Positions 1 through 4,403 of a stretch of 5,366 nt of DNA are shown here, one piece after another. Made by a program: the position numbers and the translations under genes. The notes under the pieces are model-generated. The model ran no database searches. It saw only the letters and a list, made by a program, of their open reading frames with translations, and was not told where the DNA came from. The stretch is taken from contig JBBQEU010000168.1 of the NCBI GenBank assembly GCA_038321235.1, positions 1-5,366 of the forward strand, in the 5' to 3' direction. Numbering within the stretch: position 1 is the first letter of the stretch; every line of letters begins with the position of its first letter. The DNA is from Sva-07 sp038321235 (GTDB lineage Bacteria; Actinomycetota; Acidimicrobiia; Acidimicrobiales; Ilumatobacteraceae).

Positions 1-688
1 AACGCTCGCGGGATGTGGCGTGTCGACCGGCGACGAGAGCTTCTCGCTGATCCCAGCCGAGGAGGACCCATTCCGACTCGACGCGACATCCACGACGACG
101 TCGACAACGTCGACCACGACGACGACCCTGCCTGCCACGCCTGACACCCTGGCGACCACCACGACCGACGTTCGCCGGGAACCGGCCGAGTTCTATTTCC
201 TGACGACCCGAGGCCGTCTCACACCGGTTCCCTTCGACCTGCCACCGCCGTTCGCCGCCGAGCAGATCGCCGACATCCTCGAAGCAGGACCGCCACCGGA
301 TGCAGCGCTGGAATCACTGATCAAGAAAGGCCTGATCATCAGTTCGTCCGAGTCACGAGCGGTGCTCACCGTTGACCTCGACGCGGACACCTTCGCGCGT
401 GTCCCGAGCACGCAGCAGACCGAGGCGATCGGCCAGATCGTGATGACGATGATCAGCAGCCTGCGGCGAGTAGGTCTCGTCAACTTCACCATCGAGGGCG
501 AGCTGATCTCGGTGAAGAAGGGCAACAGCCTGCTTTCCGACGTCGGCGAACCGCTCGCCTACGACGACTACGTCACGTTGCTCGCCAGCACACCGCCTGC
601 CGTCGCGTCGACCACGCAACCGTCCACACCGGAGACGACACCCGACTCGACGCTCGAGGCGCCCGCGTCGACGCCTCCCGATCAGTAG
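1..688 (+). CDS. GerMN-domain lipoprotein, 5' end cut off by the window
   Basis: This is a secreted, membrane-anchored lipoprotein with a GerMN (sporulation/germination-type) domain; its biochemical role is unknown. The frame is open from nt 2 and reads Thr-Leu-Ala-Gly-Cys-Gly-Val, so LAGC at nt 5-16 is a lipobox with the lipidated Cys at 14-16. The signal peptide and true start therefore lie upstream. The GTG at nt 20 is an internal Val, not the start. After the Cys come a short acidic stretch, a Thr/Ser-rich linker (about nt 86-166), then a GerMN domain (about nt 188-583) recognised by EFYFL, ILEAGPPPDAALESLI, TEAIGQIVMTMISSL and VNFTIEGEL. A Thr/Pro/Ser tail runs to the TAG at 686-688. Related GerMN domains occur in actinobacterial LpqB and in Bacillus GerM. 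The spacer and tail suggest a domain held away from the membrane in the cell envelope. The stop overlaps the convergent era gene by 7 nt. Domain call confident; function unassigned. Confidence 0.85.
   Translation, partial: TLAGCGVSTGDESFSLIPAEEDPFRLDATSTTTSTTSTTTTTLPATPDTLATTTTDVRREPAEFYFLTTRGRLTPVPFDLPPPFAAEQIADILEAGPPPDAALESLIKKGLIISSSESRAVLTVDLDADTFARVPSTQQTEAIGQIVMTMISSLRRVGLVNFTIEGELISVKKGNSLLSDVGEPLAYDDYVTLLASTPPAVASTTQPSTPETTPDSTLEAPASTPPDQ
86..166 (+). repeat. Thr-rich low-complexity linker (ACG/ACC/ACA codon run)
   Basis: About 27 codons, mostly Thr with some Ser, written largely as ACG, ACC and ACA, giving a near-trinucleotide DNA repeat. It encodes a flexible extracytoplasmic linker between the lipidated N-terminus and the GerMN domain. 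Such Thr-rich linkers are common in actinobacterial envelope proteins. The DNA could slip during replication, so its length may vary between strains. Confidence 0.7.
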
Positions 689-1563
689 CCGAGGCGCTGC
701 ACGCGTTCGGGGCGGCGCTGCCAGTCCTTGTCGACCTTCACCCGCAACTCGAGGTACACGCCCTCGGGCAGTTGCGCCCGCGCTCGCTCGCCGGCCTGCT
801 TGAGGATCTGACCGCCCTTGCCGATCACCATCCCCTTCTGGCTGTCGCGCTCGACGATGATGTCGACGCGGATGTGTGGCCACTCCCACTCGACGACCTG
901 CGTAGCGATCGAGTACGGCAGTTCGTCGCGAGTGACTGCCAACAACTGCTCCCGCACCAGCTCTGCCACCCATCGTTCCTCGGGGAGGTCGGACACCTCG
1001 TCGTCAGGAAAGTAGCGGGGCCCGACAGGCATGCGGTCGGTGAGGTCGGCGACCAGCGCGCCGAGCCCGTCGCCGCTCACCGCCGACACCGGGAAGTACG
1101 CGGCGGCCCCGAGATCGCTGGCAGCGCCGAGCATCTTGAGGACCTGCTCGCGACTGGCGACATCGGTCTTGTTGACGATCACGATCGAGTTGGCGATGTC
1201 GATGCGGTCAGCGACCCATCGATCGCCTTTGCCGAACGAATGCGTCGCATCGAGCACCAGGCAGGTGACGTCGACATCGTCGACGCTGCCGAGCGCCGTG
1301 GCGTTGACCCGTTCGCCGAGGGCTGTGACCGGCTTGTGCAGGCCCGGGGTGTCAACGAAGACGAGCTGCGAACCCGGGCGTGTCAGCACCCCCATGATCC
1401 GGTGCCGGGTGGTCTGCGGCTTGTCGGAGACGATGCTGATCTTGCGCCCACAGATCGCATTGACGAGCGACGACTTGCCGACGTTCGGCCGCCCGACGAA
1501 GGTGACGAAGCCGGACCTGAAGCCCGCCTCGTCGTCGGAAGTGTCGTCGGTTTCGTCGAGCAT
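682..1563 (-). CDS. era: GTPase Era, 30S ribosome assembly factor
   Basis: Era is a cytoplasmic GTPase that binds the 3' end of 16S rRNA and promotes 30S subunit maturation. The 293-residue length is normal for the family. All GTPase motifs are visible: G1 GRPNVGKS (24-31), G2 around TT (51-52) in KPQTTRHRI, G3 DTPG (71-74), G4 NKTD (131-134) and G5 SA (160-161). The linker segment PEERWVAELVREQLL (194-208), then TRDELPYS, is Era-like. A C-terminal KH domain with VIGKGG (246-251) completes the Era signature and excludes Der, HflX and TrmE. The ATG at 1563-1561 is the only start before the G domain; it adds an acidic leader of about 13 residues (DETDDTSDDE). No strong Shine-Dalgarno is seen. 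The gene is divergent from the MaoC gene (26-bp gap), and I see none of its usual actinobacterial neighbours (ybeY, CBS-domain hemolysin, recO) here. Its TGA overlaps the lipoprotein stop. Confidence 0.97.
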   Translation of the reverse strand: MLDETDDTSDDEAGFRSGFVTFVGRPNVGKSSLVNAICGRKISIVSDKPQTTRHRIMGVLTRPGSQLVFVDTPGLHKPVTALGERVNATALGSVDDVDVTCLVLDATHSFGKGDRWVADRIDIANSIVIVNKTDVASREQVLKMLGAASDLGAAAYFPVSAVSGDGLGALVADLTDRMPVGPRYFPDDEVSDLPEERWVAELVREQLLAVTRDELPYSIATQVVEWEWPHIRVDIIVERDSQKGMVIGKGGQILKQAGERARAQLPEGVYLELRVKVDKDWQRRPERVQRLGY

Positions 1564-1569
1564 GGGTCC

Positions 1570-1575
1570 AGTTTG
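1570..1575 (-). promoter_or_regulatory. Possible -10 element for era (CAAACT)
   Basis: On the minus strand CAAACT lies at -12 to -7 from the era ATG, the same spacing as the two TAnnnT boxes in the 4286-4403 region. It lacks the first T of TAnnnT and no -35 is evident. If used, the era mRNA would be leaderless. Weak candidate. Confidence 0.25.
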
Positions 1576-1589
1576 CCAAGCTCTGGGCC

Positions 1590-2045
1590 ATGACCCGCAT
1601 GATCAACGGTATCGATGAACTGAAAACCCTCGTCGGCGAGCACCTCGGCTACTCCCCCTACGTCGACATCACCCAGGAGCAGGTGAACACGTTCGCCGAC
1701 GCAACCGGCGACCACCAGTGGATCCACATCGACCCGGAACGAGCGAAGGCCGGCCCGTTCGGTGGCCCGATCGCCCACGGCTATCTGACGTTGTCGCTCG
1801 GCCCGATGCTCTCACCACAGATCTTCGCCGTCTCGGGTGTCGCCATGGGTGTCAATTACGGCGCCGGCAAGATCCGCTTCCCGTCACCGGTGCCGGTCGG
1901 CTCGAGGTTGCGCCTCGGTGTCACCCTCACCTCGGTCGAGGACATCGCCGGCGGCGCACAGGTGACCCAGGAGTTCGTGTTCGAGGTGGAGGGCGCCGCC
2001 AAGCCGTCCTGCGTCGCCGAGGTGATCTTCCGCTACTACGTCTGA
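1590..2045 (+). CDS. MaoC-family (R)-specific enoyl-CoA hydratase, Rv0130/HtdZ-like
   Basis: This is a single hot-dog-fold hydratase that adds water to trans-2-enoyl-CoA to give (R)-3-hydroxyacyl-CoA, in the cytoplasm. The 151-residue length is that of single-domain MaoC hydratases and, from memory, equals M. tuberculosis Rv0130 (HtdZ). The hydratase-2 motif is intact: FADATGDHQWIHIDPERA (35-52), with the catalytic pair Asp41 and His46 five residues apart, as in PhaJ (Asp31/His36) and Rv0130. It is followed by GPFGGPIAHGYLTLSL (55-70). VNYGAGKIRFPSPVPVGSRLR, AKPSCVAE and the final FRYYV are typical of the Rv0130 group. I chose ATG 1590 because it places the catalytic Asp at about the same position as in Rv0130; an in-frame ATG at 1599 is possible. 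No Shine-Dalgarno is visible. The gene is alone on its strand, divergent from era and convergent with the WS/DGAT-like gene. It could feed beta-oxidation or (R)-hydroxyacyl-CoA pools; the substrate is unknown. Confidence 0.93.
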   Translation: MTRMINGIDELKTLVGEHLGYSPYVDITQEQVNTFADATGDHQWIHIDPERAKAGPFGGPIAHGYLTLSLGPMLSPQIFAVSGVAMGVNYGAGKIRFPSPVPVGSRLRLGVTLTSVEDIAGGAQVTQEFVFEVEGAAKPSCVAEVIFRYYV

Positions 2046-2047
2046 CG

Positions 2048-2078
2048 ATCACGCCTGGGATCTGACCCCTGGCGTGAT
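2048..2078. terminator. Inverted repeat between convergent genes, likely bidirectional terminator
   Basis: Perfect 8-bp arms ATCACGCC (2048-2055) and GGCGTGAT (2071-2078). After a T/T mismatch, GGG (2057-2059) can pair with CCC (2067-2069), leaving a 7-nt loop. It nearly fills the 42-bp gap between the MaoC stop (2045) and the WS/DGAT-like stop (2088). There is no U-tract on either strand, which is usual in G+C-rich actinobacteria. Position and symmetry support termination from both sides; function is inferred. Confidence 0.6.
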
Positions 2079-2087
2079 GGGTGAGCG

Positions 2088-3509
2088 CTACGGCTTGGCC
2101 TTCTCGAGGAGTTCGAACTCGTCGACGAAGCGGGCGGCGAGCCCGGACAGATCCGGTATCTGCTCGCGATCGGACACCAGGCTGAGGCAGAGCCGGTCTC
2201 CGACCGAGATCGCGCCGATGTGCAGGCCCATCCCGTCGACGACCCCCAACACCGGGTAGATGGCGGTGACCTCGGCGCCGAGCGCGTACTGCGGTTCCTT
2301 CGATCCGGGCACCGAGGTGATCGTCGTGTTGAACGGCGGCATCAGCCGGTCGGCCAGCGGACTGCGTTCGAGCAGCCGCGACGCCACGATGCCGACCAAC
2401 GGTGTGCCGCCGCCGATCCCGCGGATCTCCGCCACGGTCATCGCCCCGTGGCGGGTGACGGCTTCGTCGATCTGCTCGTGGACGACCGCAAGCCGTTCGG
2501 TGACGCGGTGAAGGTTCGTGCTCAGGCTGACCACCGCTCCGGCGATCCCCTCGATCGCTTCGGGGTCGGTGACCGACAACGGGACGAGCGCCTTGAGTGT
2601 CTCACGGGGCAGTTCATCGTGCTGCAACAACCACCACCGCAGTGCACCGCCCGCCACGGCGGCCAGCACGTCGACCGTGTCCACTCCGAACCGACGTCGC
2701 ACCTTGGCAATCCGCTGGAGATCGAGTTCTGCACTCGCCCACCGACGATGCGGGCCGATGCGCGCGTTGAACGACGTCCGCGGTGTGATGCCGGATTGCT
2801 CGGCGATCACGATCGATCGCTGCGAGCGCTGGTTCATCAGCGCGAGCGCCGGATTGAGCACACTGCGGATACCGGGAACCGAGTTCAGCGCGCGTGGCAC
2901 GGCGGCAAGGGTTCGCACGGGGTCGATCACGGCATTGATCCAGGCGCGTCTGCCGATGTCGTGCACGGACGGCCCCGGACGGGGCACCCAGTTGCGCAGT
3001 TCGTCGGCAGGCTCACCGATGAGGTCGGGCGTGTCACCGATCAATCCGGCGCACAGCGAGTTGCCGGTCGACGCAGCGAGGGCGGCGAGATGCATCTTGA
3101 AGAGCAGCGCCGCACGACCATCGGCCAGCCCCGAGATCAGGTACAGCTCCCACAGTGGCCGACCACGATCGAGCGGTCGGCTGTGGATGCGAGCGACGAG
3201 TTCCGCCAGCGATTCCGGATCGTCCGGGTCGGGGACGGCGATGTGGCGGAGGTGGTAGTTGAGGTCGAAGCCGGGGTGATCACGCCACCATGGTCGGTCG
3301 AGGTTCAGCGGTACTTCGACGAGCGATTGGCGCAGCATCGGAAGACCGTCGAGACGTGCAGTGACCTCCTGGCGGAGCAACGCTGCGTTCAACCGGTGCG
3401 GCGCGTTCGCAGCATCGACGATGGTCAGCGTGGAAGTATGACCGAGCGCATTCGGCGTCTCGATGGCGAGCAGCCGCGAATGGCCCCGCTCGATCTGCGA
3501 CGTCGGCAT
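2088..3509 (-). CDS. WS/DGAT-family acyltransferase-like protein with lost HHxxxDG active site
   Basis: The family (wax ester synthase/acyl-CoA:diacylglycerol acyltransferase) moves acyl groups from acyl-CoA to alcohols or diacylglycerol. The 473-residue length is normal and much of the family frame is present: PLDRGRPLWE (112-121, with the PLW motif), FNARIGPHRRWA (247-258), the GALRWWL region (288-294), NTTITSVPG (394-402) and YPVLGVVDGMGLHIG (418-432). The catalytic HHxxxDG is not: the aligned stretch reads HLAALAA (140-146), so the second, catalytic His is Leu141, and Asp and Gly are Ala145 and Ala146. The Asn-Asp motif is Val279-Asp280, and the N-terminus (SQIERGHSRLLAIE) departs from the usual SPxDxxFLxxE. 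The reading frame is intact, so this is a diverged protein rather than a decayed gene. It starts 5 nt after the alpha/beta hydrolase stop, with a GGGGA 11-15 nt before ATG 3509-3507, suggesting one mRNA and coupled translation. It may be a pseudoenzyme, a lipid- or CoA-binding partner, or an enzyme with other chemistry. Confidence 0.88.
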   Translation of the reverse strand: MPTSQIERGHSRLLAIETPNALGHTSTLTIVDAANAPHRLNAALLRQEVTARLDGLPMLRQSLVEVPLNLDRPWWRDHPGFDLNYHLRHIAVPDPDDPESLAELVARIHSRPLDRGRPLWELYLISGLADGRAALLFKMHLAALAASTGNSLCAGLIGDTPDLIGEPADELRNWVPRPGPSVHDIGRRAWINAVIDPVRTLAAVPRALNSVPGIRSVLNPALALMNQRSQRSIVIAEQSGITPRTSFNARIGPHRRWASAELDLQRIAKVRRRFGVDTVDVLAAVAGGALRWWLLQHDELPRETLKALVPLSVTDPEAIEGIAGAVVSLSTNLHRVTERLAVVHEQIDEAVTRHGAMTVAEIRGIGGGTPLVGIVASRLLERSPLADRLMPPFNTTITSVPGSKEPQYALGAEVTAIYPVLGVVDGMGLHIGAISVGDRLCLSLVSDREQIPDLSGLAARFVDEFELLEKAKP

Positions 3510-3514
3510 CGTCG

Positions 3515-4285
3515 TCAGGTCCCCACTGCGGTCGCGGCAGCAGTCGAGTCACGGTACGGATCCGGGTAACACCACGCCATCTTCGACGGGGGCGTGAACG
3601 GTGCCCACTCGCCATTGCGTTGCGCGAGTCGGTCGGCGACAGCCCAGACCGCTGCGGCGTTGTGGCCGAGTCCGATGTGGGCACCACGAACTTCGATGTT
3701 CTCCGCGAACGGACCCGACGGCTGCAAGCACGAGGCAGGGGCGACGACGCCGTCCTGTCGGGAGTAGATGACCGTTGACGGCACCGGAATCACCGTGAGG
3801 TCGTGACCTCTTCGGCCGCGTTGGAGCCCGGCGAGTTGCGAGAGGCGACGAACGCTCTCGCTGAGATTCGCCTCGGGATCATCGACCCGAATGGGGCTGC
3901 CGAGCGAGATCACCTGGCGCACCCGGTCGGGATGGTGGAGAGCGAGCAGTCGGGCCATGATGCCGCCAAGACTCCAGCCGACGATGTCGATCGGCCCCCT
4001 GTTCTGCGACACCAACTGCTCGAGACGGCGGAGGAGTTGCCGCACGGTCTCGTCGTCCGGGCCGACGTTGAGTCCGAGACCCCAGGGTGCTGGTCGGTGA
4101 CCGAGGGCCCGCAGCGCGAACCGAAGCGGAGCCGTCGATGTATCGCCAGCGGTGAAGCCCGGCAGCACCAGCACTCGACGTCCGGAGCCTCGCGGCGCGG
4201 TGGCGAGCCAGGGAGCCGCCAGCACGAAGGCGCCGAATTCCGGGATCGCCAACAGTTCCGAGATGGCTGGTGCTGGCCGTTCCAC
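3515..4285 (-). CDS. Alpha/beta-fold hydrolase, lipase/esterase-like
   Basis: This is a predicted serine hydrolase acting on an ester, perhaps a lipid. The 256-residue protein has a nucleophile elbow GWSLGG (103-108) with Ser105, an oxyanion-side strand and loop VLVLPGF (38-44), a probable acid Asp178 in YSRQDGVV, and a probable catalytic His203 in GAHIGLGHN (His208 is the alternative). The order Ser-Asp-His and the fold spacing are normal. TAPLRFALRALGHRPAPWGLGLNVGP (within 51-76) resembles an actinobacterial lipase-like group often found near lipid genes. The N-terminus has a mildly hydrophobic stretch (about 17-30) but no convincing signal peptide or membrane helix. The start is GTG 4285-4283; an in-frame TAG three codons upstream limits other choices. 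GGAG ends 2 nt before the GTG, too close for a normal ribosome site; a TAGCCT box at -12 to -7 instead suggests a leaderless mRNA. It is the first gene of a pair with the WS/DGAT-like gene. Substrate unknown. Confidence 0.9.
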   Translation of the reverse strand: MERPAPAISELLAIPEFGAFVLAAPWLATAPRGSGRRVLVLPGFTAGDTSTAPLRFALRALGHRPAPWGLGLNVGPDDETVRQLLRRLEQLVSQNRGPIDIVGWSLGGIMARLLALHHPDRVRQVISLGSPIRVDDPEANLSESVRRLSQLAGLQRGRRGHDLTVIPVPSTVIYSRQDGVVAPASCLQPSGPFAENIEVRGAHIGLGHNAAAVWAVADRLAQRNGEWAPFTPPSKMAWCYPDPYRDSTAAATAVGT

Positions 4286-4291
4286 GACTCC

Positions 4292-4297
4292 AGGCTA
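4292..4297 (-). promoter_or_regulatory. Candidate -10 (TAGCCT) for a leaderless hydrolase mRNA
   Basis: On the minus strand TAGCCT fits TAnnnT and spans -12 to -7 from the GTG at 4285, which would place the transcription start on the GTG itself. No clear -35 is seen. It mirrors the box before the mutase gene. Confidence 0.45.
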
Positions 4298-4319
4298 TGA
4301 CACGCCGGACCCCGACACC

Positions 4320-4339
4320 GCCTCGAGCCATCTCGAGGC
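4320..4339. promoter_or_regulatory. 20-bp dyad, candidate operator in the divergent control region
   Basis: GCCTCGAG (4320-4327) and CTCGAGGC (4332-4339) are perfect 8-bp inverted arms around CCAT. Each arm contains the self-palindrome CTCGAG (4322-4327 and 4332-4337), so the two boxes are also direct repeats exactly 10 bp apart, on one face of the helix. The dyad lies in the non-coding gap, upstream of both -10-like boxes. Size and symmetry suit a dimeric repressor such as a TetR-type acyl-CoA regulator; the regulator is not in the window. A hairpin in RNA is less likely here. Confidence 0.45.
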
Positions 4340-4391
4340 CAATTCCCCAGGCGCAGGAGCGGTCGGCTCGCACCCCTCACCGGACGCTCGG

Positions 4392-4397
4392 TACCAT
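4392..4397 (+). promoter_or_regulatory. Candidate -10 (TACCAT) for a leaderless mutase mRNA
   Basis: TACCAT fits the actinobacterial TAnnnT -10 and lies at -12 to -7 from the GTG at 4404, putting the transcription start at or next to the start codon. There is no Shine-Dalgarno before the GTG and no good -35, which fits leaderless expression. Confidence 0.5.
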
Positions 4398-4403
4398 CGC
4401 CCT

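Noticed and set aside
20..22. GTG as the start of the GerMN gene
   Set aside because: The same frame continues upstream into LAGC, a lipobox, so the GTG codes an internal Val just after the lipidated Cys.
656..677. GAGGCG/CGCCTC inverted repeat at the end of the lipoprotein gene as a terminator
   Set aside because: Only 6-bp arms with a 10-nt loop inside coding G+C-rich DNA; such pairs are expected by chance.
772..1593. A 273-codon plus-strand open frame opposite era
   Set aside because: Era has every GTPase and KH motif on the minus strand; this frame has no recognisable fold and runs into the MaoC start.
1599..1601. Second in-frame ATG as the MaoC start
   Set aside because: Possible, but the ATG at 1590 gives a length and catalytic Asp position closer to Rv0130; neither has a visible ribosome site.
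3072..3092. Sequencing error or frameshift as the cause of the missing HHxxxDG
   Set aside because: Flanking motifs are in frame on both sides and three separate motif positions (His, Asp, Gly) are changed by substitutions, which a single error cannot explain.
2220..3569. A 449-codon open frame on the plus strand across the WS/DGAT-like gene
   Set aside because: It is the mirror of a strongly family-matching minus-strand gene; its translation is Arg/Asp/His/Gln-rich low-quality sequence with no domain, as expected for antisense frames in G+C-rich DNA.
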